From Sphingobium sp. (lineage in GTDB: Bacteria; Pseudomonadota; Alphaproteobacteria; Sphingomonadales; Sphingomonadaceae): DNA of 13,886 nt. How positions within the stretch are numbered: position 1 is the stretch's first letter; the number at the start of each line of letters is the position of its first letter. Location of the stretch: positions 1-13,886 of the forward strand of contig JASBTC010000054.1 of assembly GCA_030148625.1 (NCBI GenBank). Reading direction: 5' to 3'. Position numbers and translations under genes: made by a program. The notes beneath the pieces are model-generated. The model saw only the letters and a program-made list of their open reading frames with translations. It did not search any database and was not told where the DNA came from. This document shows positions 1-7,818 of the stretch, one piece after another.

Positions 1-4
1 GCTG

Positions 5-28
5 CGTGTCTCGACTTCGCTCGACACG
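5..28. repeat. Short dispersed inverted repeat, possible operon-end hairpin
   Basis: The arms CGTGTC (5-10) and GACACG (23-28) are perfect 6-base complements around a 12-base loop that itself contains TCGA twice. The surrounding TCGACTTCGCTCGACACGAA wording resembles a small inverted repeat that I associate with sphingomonad intergenic regions; that is recollection, not a search. It lies 26 bases beyond the stop of the last gene of the minus-strand operon, so it may form the 3' hairpin of that transcript. No T-run follows on the minus strand within the window. Confidence 0.5.
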
Positions 29-53
29 AACGGATTCTGTTGTCGTGACGGAT

Positions 54-455
54 CTAGCCTGGCACGACCGCGATGGTCTCGATTTCGATGCGGGCATCGG
101 GTTCGACCAGTGCGGCGACCTCGACCACCGCCATGGCGGGATAGTTGCGGCCGACCAGTTCGCGATAGGCGGCGCCGATCTCTGCGAGGCTTGCGACATA
201 ATCGTCGCGGCTGGTGACGTACCAGGTCATGCGCGCGATATGTTCGGGCCCGGCGCCATCCTCGGCAAGGATCGCCAGCGTGTTGACCAGGATCTGGCGG
301 AACTGGCCTGCAATGTCCTTGGCGACGAAACGTTCTTCGCTGTCCCAGCCGACGACGCCGGCGGTGAAAACCATGCGGCCCTGAGCAGAGATGCCGTTGG
401 CATAGCCCTTGGGACGCGTCCAGCCGGGGGGAAGAAGCGAGCGATGTACGGTCAT
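54..455 (-). CDS. RidA-family (YjgF/YER057c/UK114) protein lacking the signature arginine
   Basis: This 133-residue protein has the usual length of a RidA-superfamily trimer subunit and spans the whole domain. The C-terminal block (residues 106-130) reads [12 protein letters not shown]...IEIETIAV, which lines up with PARSCVEVARL...IEIEAIAV of E. coli RidA. The arginine that defines enamine/imine deaminases (Arg105 in E. coli) is Met108 here. Family knowledge: RidA1-3 types need this Arg, while several other subgroups lack it and do not show the deaminase activity. The RidA superfamily does occur in aromatic-amine breakdown (2-aminomuconate deaminase). The ATG at 455 overlaps the thioesterase stop as ATGA, which decides the start over longer upstream options. 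As the last gene of the operon it may act on an amino intermediate, but its chemistry is unknown. Confidence 0.85.
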   Translation of the reverse strand: MTVHRSLLPPGWTRPKGYANGISAQGRMVFTAGVVGWDSEERFVAKDIAGQFRQILVNTLAILAEDGAGPEHIARMTWYVTSRDDYVASLAEIGAAYRELVGRNYPAMAVVEVAALVEPDARIEIETIAVVPG

Positions 456-868
456 GCGATTTCCTTTTTGGCGGCGTTTTCGAGCCGCTGGAGCATGTCT
501 TGAGGCCAGGGCGTGGAACGGCCCTCGGCCATGGTGATGAGAACCTGGGTATAGCGGACGGTGAAGCGCGGTTCGCCGGCGCACAGGATATCGAGTGCCA
601 GATCGACCGAACTGCGTCCGACACGTTCGACCGCGACCGAGATGTCGAGCAGGTCGCCGAGCCGGCTGGGAACAGTGAAGCTCGCCTTCAGATCGGCGGT
701 CGGCAGACCCAGCCCCATATCCATATGCATTTCGCGCCGGCTGACGCCGAGCACCGCCGCCGTCCAGTCCTCGATCGCGGCATCGCACAGCTCGAAATAG
801 CGCGGATAATAAGCGATGCCGGCCGGGTCGCAGTGCGCGAAACGCAAGGGATAGGTGACGCTGAACAT
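452..868 (-). CDS. Acyl-CoA thioesterase, 4-hydroxybenzoyl-CoA thioesterase (4HBT/YbgC) family
   Basis: The protein has 138 residues, normal for a single hotdog-fold subunit. Residues 12-26 read [15 protein letters not shown], the classic 4HBT/YbgC active-site segment, with Asp14 matching the catalytic aspartate (Asp17 of the Pseudomonas enzyme). It should hydrolyse a CoA thioester in the cytoplasm. In this operon it could release a dead-end or terminal acyl-CoA, or free CoA when the pathway stalls; which substrate is inference. The start lies 3 bases after the acyl-CoA dehydrogenase stop, and its own stop overlaps the RidA-like start by 4 bases, so translation is probably coupled. No signal peptide is visible. 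Confidence 0.88.
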   Translation of the reverse strand: MFSVTYPLRFAHCDPAGIAYYPRYFELCDAAIEDWTAAVLGVSRREMHMDMGLGLPTADLKASFTVPSRLGDLLDISVAVERVGRSSVDLALDILCAGEPRFTVRYTQVLITMAEGRSTPWPQDMLQRLENAAKKEIA

Positions 869-871
869 GGC

Positions 872-2041
872 TTACGCCGCGCTGTCGGCCAGATGCTGGC
901 GGGCGATCACCACTTTCTGCACTTCCGAAGCGCCTTCGTAGATGCGCAGCGCCCGGACTTCGCGATACAGGCTTTCGACGGGTACGCCGACGGTGACGCC
1001 GAGCCCGCCGAACATCTGCACGGCCTTGTCGATCACGCTTTGTGCGCTGTCGGTGGCGTGAAGCTTGGCGAGCGCGGCCTCGCGCGTGTTGCGCTGTCCC
1101 TTCACGTCGCGCAGCCAGGCCGCGCGATAGATGAGCAAGGCCGAGGTTTCGACGTCGAGCACCATCTCCGCCAGCTTGGACTGGGTGATCGGATTGTCGG
1201 CGAGCGTGCCCGCGCCAAGCCGGCGCACGCGGACACGTGCGGTCGCCTCGTCGAGCGCGCGGCGGGCGAAGCCGAGTGCCGCCGCGCCGACGGTGGTGCG
1301 GAAGATGTCGAGCGTCGCCATCGCGGCAGCGAAACCACGGCCGGATTCGCCGAGCAGTGCGTCGGCGGGCAGGCGCATATCGGTGAACTCGAGCGTCGCC
1401 AGCGGGTGCGGCGCGATCACCTGGATACGATCGGCGATCGCAAGCCCCGGATTGTCGGCATCGACCAGCAATGCCGAGATGCCGCGTGCGCCCGGCGCTT
1501 CGCCGGTGCGGGCGAACAGCACATAATAATCGGCGATGCCGCCGTTCGAAATATAGGTCTTGGCGCCGTTGACGCGATAGCCGTCGCCGTCGATCTCCGC
1601 GGTCGTTTCCATCGACGCGACGTCGGATCCCGAGGCCGGCTCGGTCAGCGCGAAGGCCGCGATCTTCTCGCCACGGGCAACGGCGGGCAGATAGGCCTGT
1701 TTCTGCGCTTCGGTGCCGAGCAGGGTGATCGTGCCCGATCCCAGCCCCTGCATCGCAAAGGCGAAATCGGCGAGCCCCGAATGGCGCGCCAAGGTTTCGC
1801 GGATCAGCGCAAGCGAACGGACGTCGAGCTGGTCATGGACGCCGCCAAAGGCCGCGGGCACGCAATAGCGCAGCCAGCCGGCTTCGCCGAGCTTACGCAC
1901 CAAATTGCGGCATTCGCCGTCAATGTCGGTTTCGTCATGATGATGCGACAGATGCTCGCCACACCATTGCTCCAGCCCATCGGCGAGCGCGCGATGGCTC
2001 TCGTCGAAAAACGGCCAGTCGAGAAAGCTGCGGTCGGCCAT
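872..2041 (-). CDS. Acyl-CoA dehydrogenase family protein
   Basis: The product of 389 residues is full length for a soluble FAD acyl-CoA dehydrogenase, which makes the alpha,beta double bond of an acyl-CoA and passes electrons to ETF. Visible blocks are [10 protein letters not shown] (131-140, flavin/substrate loop), KTYISNGG (161-168), QMFGGLGVT (342-350) and [10 protein letters not shown] (367-376). Glu369 in YEG corresponds to the catalytic base of medium-chain enzymes (Glu376 of MCAD). The start is set by the TGATG junction with the preceding hydratase gene: a one-base overlap at 2041. A longer in-frame extension exists upstream but would lie inside the hydratase gene. In context it likely oxidises an alicyclic or dicarboxylic acyl-CoA formed after dearomatisation; substrate not determinable from sequence. 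Confidence 0.92.
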   Translation of the reverse strand: MADRSFLDWPFFDESHRALADGLEQWCGEHLSHHHDETDIDGECRNLVRKLGEAGWLRYCVPAAFGGVHDQLDVRSLALIRETLARHSGLADFAFAMQGLGSGTITLLGTEAQKQAYLPAVARGEKIAAFALTEPASGSDVASMETTAEIDGDGYRVNGAKTYISNGGIADYYVLFARTGEAPGARGISALLVDADNPGLAIADRIQVIAPHPLATLEFTDMRLPADALLGESGRGFAAAMATLDIFRTTVGAAALGFARRALDEATARVRVRRLGAGTLADNPITQSKLAEMVLDVETSALLIYRAAWLRDVKGQRNTREAALAKLHATDSAQSVIDKAVQMFGGLGVTVGVPVESLYREVRALRIYEGASEVQKVVIARQHLADSAA

Positions 2042-2850
2042 CAGTTGCCCTCGAATTCCGGCGTGCGCTTCGCGGCGAAGGCATCGAATGCGCGGCGGAA
2101 ATCCTTGGTCGCCATGCAGATCGCCTGGGCCTGCGCCTCCATCTCGATCGCGGTTTCCAGGCTGACCGCCCATTCGGTATTGAGCTGGGTCTTGGTGATG
2201 CCGTGCGCGAAAGTCGGGCCGGCGGCGAGCGACCGGGCCAGATCCTGTGCTGTCGCCAGCACATCCTCGGATGCGACCAGACGGTTGTGGAACCCCCAGC
2301 GCTCGCCTTCCTCGGCGGACATCATCCGCCCGGTATAGAGCAGCTCGGATGCGCGGCCCTGGCCGATGATGCGCGGCAGGATCGCGCAAGCGCCCATGTC
2401 GCAGCCCGCCAGGCCGACACGGGTGAAGAGGAACGCGGTCTTGGTCGCGGGCGTCGCGATCCTTATGTCCGATGCCATGGCGATGATCGCACCGGCGCCG
2501 ACGCAAATGCCGTCCAGTGCCGCGACGATCGGCTGCGGGCAGTTGCGCATCGCCTTGACCAGATCGCCCGTCATGCGGGTGAAAGCGAGCAGTTCGGGCA
2601 TCGCCATTTCGGTCAACGGGCCGATGATCTCATGAACGTCGCCGCCCGAGCTGAAATTGCCGCCCGCGCCGGCGAAGACGACAGCCTTGACCTCGGGCAC
2701 ATAGACGAGGTCACGGAAGGTATCGCGCAGCTCGGCATAGCTTTCGAAGGTCAGCGGATTCTTGCGCTCGGGACGGTTGAGCGTCACCGTCGCGACGCCG
2801 CCCTCGAAGCTCCAGCCGAAATGGGTGGGCGCCAAACTCTCGGGATTCAT
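2041..2850 (-). CDS. Enoyl-CoA hydratase/isomerase (crotonase) family protein with non-canonical active site
   Basis: The protein has 269 residues, a normal crotonase length. Oxyanion-hole segments are visible at FSSGGDV (66-72) and VGAGAIIA (117-124). Aligning by eye to rat enoyl-CoA hydratase, Glu144 falls on Ile122 and Glu164 on Arg144, so neither hydratase glutamate is present. Asp151 in GLAGCDMGA (146-154) falls where 4-chlorobenzoyl-CoA dehalogenase (Asp145) and dienoyl-CoA isomerase (Asp204) carry a catalytic aspartate. This argues against simple hydratase activity. An isomerase, or a hydrolytic ring-opening enzyme comparable in role to BadI, would fit the operon, but this is inference. 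The ATG at 2850 has GAGGAG just upstream and overlaps the MarR stop as ATGA. Confidence 0.88.
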   Translation of the reverse strand: MNPESLAPTHFGWSFEGGVATVTLNRPERKNPLTFESYAELRDTFRDLVYVPEVKAVVFAGAGGNFSSGGDVHEIIGPLTEMAMPELLAFTRMTGDLVKAMRNCPQPIVAALDGICVGAGAIIAMASDIRIATPATKTAFLFTRVGLAGCDMGACAILPRIIGQGRASELLYTGRMMSAEEGERWGFHNRLVASEDVLATAQDLARSLAAGPTFAHGITKTQLNTEWAVSLETAIEMEAQAQAICMATKDFRRAFDAFAAKRTPEFEGN

Positions 2851-3344
2851 GGTTTCTCCTCTCCGGTATCGGCGGCGAGCGACAGCTTGAGCGCGCCCAG
2901 AAGTTCGTAAAGCGCTTCGCGGTCGGCGCGCGACATGCCGGCCAGCATCGCATCGACCCATTCGTGATGCGCTTCGGACAATCCGACGAAATGATCCTGC
3001 CCTTCGACGGTCAGCCGGACGATCGAGGCGCGGCCATCGGTCGGTGACGTCGTCATCGCGACATAGCCGTCGCGCAGCAGCGCCTGGACGACGCCGGTGA
3101 CGTTGCCGCTGGAGACGAGCAAAGCGCGGGACAGTGCGCCCATCGTCATGCCGTCGGGCGCGCGATCGAGCGCCGCGAGCACATCGAAGCGGGGCAGGGT
3201 GGCATCATAGCCGTCGGCGAAACGGCGCCGGATCCGTTTCTCCATCACCGTGGTACAGCTCAGCAATCGCAGCCACAGCCGCACGCTGGTGCGATCGGCG
3301 AGTGCGCCGTCATGCTTTTCGCGGATGGCCCGAACTTCGCTCAC
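2847..3344 (-). CDS. MarR-family transcriptional regulator
   Basis: The 165-residue protein has the winged-helix layout of MarR dimers: N- and C-terminal helices for dimerisation, helix-turn-helix at about 66-92 ([20 protein letters not shown]), and the wing [13 protein letters not shown] at 100-112 with the family's D-x-R pattern. It starts with GTG at 3344, overlapping the dehydrogenase stop as GTGA; the nearby ATG at 3346 is in another frame. MarR proteins in aromatic-acid operons usually repress and are released by the acid or its CoA thioester; that ligand is inference here. Its position as third gene implies autoregulation. The palindromes at 6454-6486 are the likely operator. Confidence 0.92.
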   Translation of the reverse strand: MSEVRAIREKHDGALADRTSVRLWLRLLSCTTVMEKRIRRRFADGYDATLPRFDVLAALDRAPDGMTMGALSRALLVSSGNVTGVVQALLRDGYVAMTTSPTDGRASIVRLTVEGQDHFVGLSEAHHEWVDAMLAGMSRADREALYELLGALKLSLAADTGEEKP

Positions 3345-4102
3345 ATCACTTCTCCGCCGGCGACGGCGATCGCCTGGCCAGTGATCGAGCGGTTCTCGGG
3401 CAGGCAGAGCCAGAGAACGGCGCTCGCCACCTCTTCGGGGGCGATCAGCCGTTTCTGCGGATTGAATTTGGCGAGCTCGGCGCGTGCATCCTCGTCGCTA
3501 CGACCGGTCTTGGCGCGGATATTGGCGATGGCATCGGCGACGATGTCGGTTTCGGTGAAGCCGGGGCAGACCGCATTGGCGGTGACGCCGGTCTTCGCCA
3601 ATTCCACGGCCAGCGCGCGCATCAGCCCGATCGCGCCATGCTTCGACGCGACATAGGGCGCGGTATAGGCATAGCCCTTGAGCCCCGCGGTCGAGGCGAT
3701 GGTGACGATACGGCCGGCCTCGGCCGCCAGCAGATCGGGCAGCGCCGACTGGCAGCAGTCGAACAACGCGTCGAGATTAACCGCCATCGCGCTGCGCCAG
3801 CCCTCCGCCGTCACCTTGGCGAAGGGGGCGCTGGGCGCGGCGCCGGCATTGTTGACGAGGATCGAGATCGGTCCGTGCACAGCGCGCGCAGCGCCGAAGG
3901 CGGCGTCGATTTCGGCACGGCTGGTGATGTCGGCGGGGGCGATCGCAGCGCCGGGCAAGGTCGCGGCGACACGCTCCAGCGCATCGCGCCGGCGGCCGAT
4001 CAGCGTCAGCGCCGCACCCTCCGCCGCCAATGCACGCGCAATCGTGGCGCCGATGCCCGATCCCCCGCCGGTTACGATCGCATGTGTGCCCGCCAGTCGC
4101 AT
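3341..4102 (-). CDS. Short-chain dehydrogenase/reductase (SDR), probable hydroxyacyl-CoA dehydrogenase
   Basis: The protein has 253 residues, typical of a classical SDR. TGGGSGIG (11-18) binds the nucleotide, NNAG (84-87) stabilises the fold, and Asn109, Ser137, Tyr150 and Lys154 (YVASK, 150-154) form the catalytic tetrad. After strand beta-2 the sequence is IGRRRD (35-40) with arginines and no acidic residue at the usual NAD-selecting place, which hints at NADP(H) (inference). In this operon it probably oxidises a 3-hydroxyacyl-CoA or reduces a ring ketone. Its ATG comes 2 bases after the monooxygenase stop, so I chose it over a longer reading that would overlap that gene. Its stop overlaps the MarR GTG by 4 bases. 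Confidence 0.9.
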   Translation of the reverse strand: MRLAGTHAIVTGGGSGIGATIARALAAEGAALTLIGRRRDALERVAATLPGAAIAPADITSRAEIDAAFGAARAVHGPISILVNNAGAAPSAPFAKVTAEGWRSAMAVNLDALFDCCQSALPDLLAAEAGRIVTIASTAGLKGYAYTAPYVASKHGAIGLMRALAVELAKTGVTANAVCPGFTETDIVADAIANIRAKTGRSDEDARAELAKFNPQKRLIAPEEVASAVLWLCLPENRSITGQAIAVAGGEVM

Positions 4103-4104
4103 CC

Positions 4105-6408
4105 TCAACCCTTCAGCATCGCTTCCTGCTCCGCCGCGCGCTTCAGGTTGCGGGAGAGCTGGCTCATGCCCCCCAGATAGCCCGGCGGCACATGGACGCC
4201 ACGATATTCGTGGGCGGCCGCCGCGCGCAACGTCCACATCGGATCGATCAGATGCGGGCGGCCGAGCGCGACCAGATCCGCACGGCCGGCGGCGAGGATC
4301 GAATTGGCGTGGTCGGTCTCGAAGATATTGCCCACTGCCATCGTCGACACGCGCGCCTCGTTGCGGACCTGGTCGGCAAAGGGCGTCTGGAACATCCGGC
4401 CATAGACGGGTTTGCACGTTGCCCAGGTCTGGCCCGCGGAAACGTCGATCAGGTCGGCGCCCGCCTCGTCAAAGGCGCGTGCGATCTCGACCGCTTCGTC
4501 GGGCGTCACGCCCTCGTCACCCATCCAGTCGTTCGCGGAGATACGGACCGACATCGGCCGGTCCGCCGGCCAGGCGGCACGCATCGCGCGGAACACCTCG
4601 AGCGGATAGCGCAGCCGGTTCTCCAGGCTGCCGCCATAGTCGTCGGTGCGGGTGTTCTGCAGCGGCGTGATGAAGCTGGAGAGCAGATAGCCGTGCGCGC
4701 AGTGGAGCTCGACCATGTCGAAGCCCGCGTCCAGCGCCATCCGGGTCGACGCGACGAACTGGTCGCGGACCATGTCCATATCGGCGCGCGTCATCGGGGT
4801 CGGCGCCTGATTGTCCGGGCTCCACGGCACGTCGGACGCGGCGAGCAGCGGCCAGTTGCCGCTGTCGAGCGGAACGTCATAACCCTCCCAGCCGATCTTG
4901 GTGGATCCCTTGGATCCCGAATGGCCGAGCTGGAGGCAGAATTTCGACGCGCTGTTGGCATGGACGAAATCGACCACACGCTTCCATGCCGCGACATGCT
5001 CCGGCGTATACATGCCGGGGCAGGCGGGGGTGATCCGCCCCTCGGGCGAGACGCAGGTCATCTCGGTATAGACGAGCCCCGCGCCGCCTTGAGCGCGGCT
5101 GCCATAATGGACGAGATGGAAGTCATTGGGCGTACCCTCGACCGCCGAATACATCGCCATGGGCGAGACGACGATGCGGTTGGCAAGCGTCATTTCGCGC
5201 AGCCGATAGGGCGCGAACATCGGCGGTACGGCTTCGTTCTGCAGCGTACCGCCCGCCTGGACCTGGAACCAGCGCTCGACGCCCTCCAGCCATTGCTTGT
5301 CGCGCAGCCGGAGATTTTCGTGGCTGACGCGCTGCGAGCGGGTGAGCAGTGAATAAGCGAACTGGATCGGCTCGAACGGCAGATAGCGGTCGAGCGTCTC
5401 GAACCATTCGGTCGAGTTGCGCGCGCTGTTCTGAAGCTTGAGCACTTCGATATTGCGCTCGTCCTGATATTCCGCGAGCGCCTCGGCGCGGGCGAGGCCG
5501 GGGCGGTTGAGCACTTCGGCGAGCTTGATCGCGTCCTCAAGCGCCAGCTTGGTGCCCGATCCGATCGAGAAATGCGCGGTATGCGCGGCGTCGCCGAGCA
5601 GGATGATCTTGTCGTACGACCAGCGATTGGTGATGATCCGCCGGAAATTGAGCCATGCCTGCGGCCCGGGCAGATGCGTGGCGTTGGACATCAGCGCATT
5701 GCCGTCGAGATATTTGGCGAAGATCCCTTCGCACACCGCGATCGCCTCCGGTTGATCCATCCGGTCGAAGCCCAGCGCGGCCCAGACGTCGGGATCCATC
5801 TCGACGATGAAAGTCGAGAGATTGTCGTCGAAACGATAGGCATGCGCCCAGATCCAGCCGGCCTCGACCTTTTCGAAAGCGAAGGTGAAGGCGTCGAAGG
5901 TCTTGTGCGTGCCGAACCAGAAGAATTTGTTGCGGCGAACCTGGATGTCGACGTCGAAATGCTCGGCATAGGCGTTGCGGATACGGCTATTGGCACCGTC
6001 GGCGGCGATGACGAGATCGTAATCGGCCCAGTCGGCGAGATCGGGGCTCGCCTCGTGCTGGAAATGCAGATTGACGCCGAGTTCGCGGGCACGTTCCTGA
6101 AGGATCGCCAGCAGCCGCTTGCGGCCGATGCCGATAAAGCCATGCCCCGAAGAGCGGATGCACTCGCCATGGATATGGACGTCGATATCGTCCCAATGGG
6201 TGAACTCGTCGCGGATGGTGGCGCCGCTGACCGGATCGTTCGCCATCAGATTCTCGACGGTCTGGTCGGAGAAGACGACGCCCCAGCCGAACGTGTCGTC
6301 GGGCCGGTTGCGTTCGAACAGGTCGACCTGATGGCTGGCATCGCGCAGCTTCATCGAAATCGCGAAATAGAGGCCGGCGGGGCCACCACCAAGACAGGCG
6401 ATCTTCAT
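4105..6408 (-). CDS. Bifunctional flavin monooxygenase/old-yellow-enzyme fusion (2-aminobenzoyl-CoA monooxygenase/reductase or salicylyl-CoA 5-hydroxylase type)
   Basis: This 767-residue protein joins two flavoproteins. Residues 1 to about 385 are a class A FAD monooxygenase: GGGPAG at 7-12, ADGANSR at 136-142 and the FAD-ribityl GD motif [11 protein letters not shown] at 270-280. Residues about 396-750 are an NADH:flavin oxidoreductase of the old-yellow-enzyme family: SPMAMY (415-420), QLGHSG (493-498), HCAHGYL (569-575) with His569, His572 and Tyr574 matching YqjM, then YGGSLENR (591-598) and Arg622. The fusion and its size match the Azoarcus evansii enzyme that hydroxylates 2-aminobenzoyl-CoA at C5 and then reduces the ring; automated annotations often call this family salicylyl-CoA 5-hydroxylase/oxidoreductase. 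Amino versus hydroxy substrate cannot be decided from sequence. It is the first gene of the operon, with AAGG shortly before the ATG. Confidence 0.88.
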   Translation of the reverse strand: MKIACLGGGPAGLYFAISMKLRDASHQVDLFERNRPDDTFGWGVVFSDQTVENLMANDPVSGATIRDEFTHWDDIDVHIHGECIRSSGHGFIGIGRKRLLAILQERARELGVNLHFQHEASPDLADWADYDLVIAADGANSRIRNAYAEHFDVDIQVRRNKFFWFGTHKTFDAFTFAFEKVEAGWIWAHAYRFDDNLSTFIVEMDPDVWAALGFDRMDQPEAIAVCEGIFAKYLDGNALMSNATHLPGPQAWLNFRRIITNRWSYDKIILLGDAAHTAHFSIGSGTKLALEDAIKLAEVLNRPGLARAEALAEYQDERNIEVLKLQNSARNSTEWFETLDRYLPFEPIQFAYSLLTRSQRVSHENLRLRDKQWLEGVERWFQVQAGGTLQNEAVPPMFAPYRLREMTLANRIVVSPMAMYSAVEGTPNDFHLVHYGSRAQGGAGLVYTEMTCVSPEGRITPACPGMYTPEHVAAWKRVVDFVHANSASKFCLQLGHSGSKGSTKIGWEGYDVPLDSGNWPLLAASDVPWSPDNQAPTPMTRADMDMVRDQFVASTRMALDAGFDMVELHCAHGYLLSSFITPLQNTRTDDYGGSLENRLRYPLEVFRAMRAAWPADRPMSVRISANDWMGDEGVTPDEAVEIARAFDEAGADLIDVSAGQTWATCKPVYGRMFQTPFADQVRNEARVSTMAVGNIFETDHANSILAAGRADLVALGRPHLIDPMWTLRAAAAHEYRGVHVPPGYLGGMSQLSRNLKRAAEQEAMLKG

Positions 6409-6442
6409 GATATCGACCTTCGAATGATCAGCTATGCCGCCG

Positions 6443-6492
6443 ATCCTATCCTCGCTTGAAAAAGTTTCAAGCTTAAAATATCAAGCCTAAAG
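6443..6492. promoter_or_regulatory. Divergent promoter with paired palindromic operator (candidate MarR site)
   Basis: GCTTGAAA (6454-6461) and TTTCAAGC (6465-6472) form a perfect 8-base inverted repeat with a 3-base spacer. A second, imperfect dyad abuts it: GCTTAAAA (6471-6478) and TATCAAGC (6479-6486). All four half-sites therefore fit GCTTRAWA. For the aminotransferase, TTGAAA (6456-6461) and TATCAA (6479-6484) are 17 bases apart. For the operon, TTGAAA (6470-6465 on the minus strand) and TAGGAT (6448-6443) are 16 apart. A protein bound to the palindrome would cover both -35 boxes. Assignment to the MarR protein of the operon is inference from position and symmetry; promoter boxes are by eye. 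Confidence 0.7.
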
Positions 6493-6519
6493 CATTTTGG
6501 CTGGAGAAGGGCACCGACG

Positions 6520-7689
6520 ATGAAATGGCCGGCACAACGCCTTGCAGGCGGATCGAAGAAAAGCTTCGGCATGTATGACGAAGCGGCGAAGCTCGACGCG
6601 CAGGGGGTGGACCTGATCCATCTCGAATTCGGCCGTCCGCATGCTGATACGCCACGCCATATCAAGGAAGCCGCGAAGGCCGCGCTCGATGCGGGCATCG
6701 TCCATTATGGCGATTTCCGGGGCACGTTGCGCTTTCGCGAGGCGCTGGTCGGCAAGCTGCGTGATTTCAACAGGCTCGACTATGGCGTCGACGAAGTGCT
6801 GGTCACCAACGGCCTGACCCATGCGTCGTTCGCGGCGTTCATGGCGGCGATCGATCCGGGTGACGAAGTGATCCTGCTCGATCCCTATTATCCCCAGCAT
6901 ATCGGCAAGACCGAACTTGCCGGCGGCCGGGTGGTCGTGGCGCAACTCGATGCCGCCAATGATTTCGCGATCTCGCGCGAAGCGATCGCGGCGAAGATCA
7001 CGCCGAAGACGCGGATGATCGTGCTGATCAATCCCGCCAATCCGACCGGCCGGGTCTATACGCGCGAAGAGTTGCAGCATGTCGCCGATCTGGCGATCGA
7101 GCACGACCTGCTCGTCCTGTCCGACGAGGTCTATGAGTATATCACCTATGGCCGCGCCGAACATATCAGCATCGCCAGCCTGCCGGGCATGCGCGAGCGG
7201 ACGATCACCTGCTTCGCCTTCACCAAGGCCTATTCGATGGATGGCTGGCGCGTCGGCTATCTGACCGCCGACGCAAAGCTGATGCCGGCGATCCTGCGCA
7301 TCGCGATGACTGACGTGACGCATGTCAACGTCTTCGTCCAGGAAGGCGCGCTGGCCGCCGTGACGGGCCCGCAGGATGCGATGCAGGCGATGGTCGATGC
7401 CGACCGGCGCAAGCGCGATATCGTCGTCCAGGCGCTGAACCAGATGCCGGGCGTCACCTGCGGCGAGCCCGAAGGGACGATCTATGCCTTTCCGGACATC
7501 ACCGGCACCGGACGCAGTTCGCAGGAACTGGCGATGGCGATCCTCAACGAAGCGCATGTCGTCACCGAAGCCGGCAGCTTTTACGGTCCGTCGGGCGAGG
7601 GGCATCTGCGCATCTGTTTCGGTTCGGAATCCGAAGCGCGGATCGTCGAGGCGATGGAGCGGCTGGGCAGTTTCTTCAACGCACTCTGA
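6520..7689 (+). CDS. PLP-dependent aminotransferase, class I/II (aspartate aminotransferase fold type I)
   Basis: The protein has 389 residues, full length for the family. Key blocks are NPANPTG (171-177) with Asn174, SDEVYEY (201-207) with Asp202 and Tyr205 holding the PLP ring, TKAYSMDGWRVGY (235-247) with Lys236 as the Schiff-base lysine and Arg244 for the phosphate, and GHLRICF (361-367) with Arg364 for the substrate carboxylate. It moves an amino group from an amino acid to a 2-oxo acid in the cytoplasm; the substrate is not identifiable, and aspartate, aromatic and kynurenine-type enzymes share these motifs. GGAGAAGG lies 9 bases before the ATG. It is divergent from the CoA operon and shares its operator region, so joint control is likely. 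It could instead belong with the DUF885/receptor genes on its right. Confidence 0.9.
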   Translation: MKWPAQRLAGGSKKSFGMYDEAAKLDAQGVDLIHLEFGRPHADTPRHIKEAAKAALDAGIVHYGDFRGTLRFREALVGKLRDFNRLDYGVDEVLVTNGLTHASFAAFMAAIDPGDEVILLDPYYPQHIGKTELAGGRVVVAQLDAANDFAISREAIAAKITPKTRMIVLINPANPTGRVYTREELQHVADLAIEHDLLVLSDEVYEYITYGRAEHISIASLPGMRERTITCFAFTKAYSMDGWRVGYLTADAKLMPAILRIAMTDVTHVNVFVQEGALAAVTGPQDAMQAMVDADRRKRDIVVQALNQMPGVTCGEPEGTIYAFPDITGTGRSSQELAMAILNEAHVVTEAGSFYGPSGEGHLRICFGSESEARIVEAMERLGSFFNAL

Positions 7690-7720
7690 TCGCGTCCTCG
7701 CTTGCGCATTCCCGCGTCCA

Positions 7721-7740
7721 TATATAACCATTATCACATG
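7721..7740 (+). promoter_or_regulatory. Weak candidate promoter for the first DUF885 gene
   Basis: TATATAAC (7721-7728) is the only AT-rich -10-like stretch between the aminotransferase and the DUF885 gene. It is followed by ATCACATG (7733-7740), similar to the ATCACGCG found in the promoters of the second DUF885 gene and the receptor. CCATTAT (7728-7734) is also repeated inverted as ATAATGG at 7750-7756. No good -35 box is visible. Confidence 0.3.
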
Positions 7741-7763
7741 AGTTGAAGAATAATGGCGGGCGA

Positions 7764-7808
7764 CGCGCCGCTGCCGGTCCGATCCGGCAGGGCGCGCGTC
7801 CGGATCGG
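7764..7808 (+). promoter_or_regulatory. Two mutually exclusive hairpins in the leader of the first DUF885 gene
   Basis: Hairpin 1 pairs CTGCCGG (7771-7777) with CCGGCAG (7784-7790) and, past one bulged base, CGCGCC (7764-7769) with GGCGCG (7791-7796), about 13 pairs in all. Hairpin 2 pairs CCGATCCGG (7779-7787) with CCGGATCGG (7800-7808), nine perfect pairs that use part of hairpin 1 and reach the first base of the ribosome binding site. The two cannot form together. No T-run follows, so an intrinsic terminator is unlikely. This could be translational control, or chance in GC-rich DNA. Confidence 0.4.
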
Positions 7809-7813
7809 GAGGA
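7808..7813 (+). promoter_or_regulatory. Ribosome binding site deciding the DUF885 start
   Basis: GGAGGA ends 5 bases before the ATG at 7819. The same GGGAGGAACGG string precedes the second DUF885 gene. This favours 7819 over the in-frame ATG at 7753, which would place a hydrophilic arginine-rich stretch ahead of the signal peptide and has no comparable site. Confidence 0.75.
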
Positions 7814-7818
7814 ACGGG

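Noticed and set aside
500..2338. A 612-codon open frame on the plus strand across the thioesterase and acyl-CoA dehydrogenase genes
   Set aside because: It lies opposite two genes with clear family motifs, its product has low complexity with no recognisable domain, and long antisense frames are common in GC-rich DNA.
7753..7818. A longer start for the first DUF885 gene at the ATG at 7753
   Set aside because: It would add 22 residues, many of them arginine, before the signal peptide, and lacks the GGAGGA site that precedes 7819.
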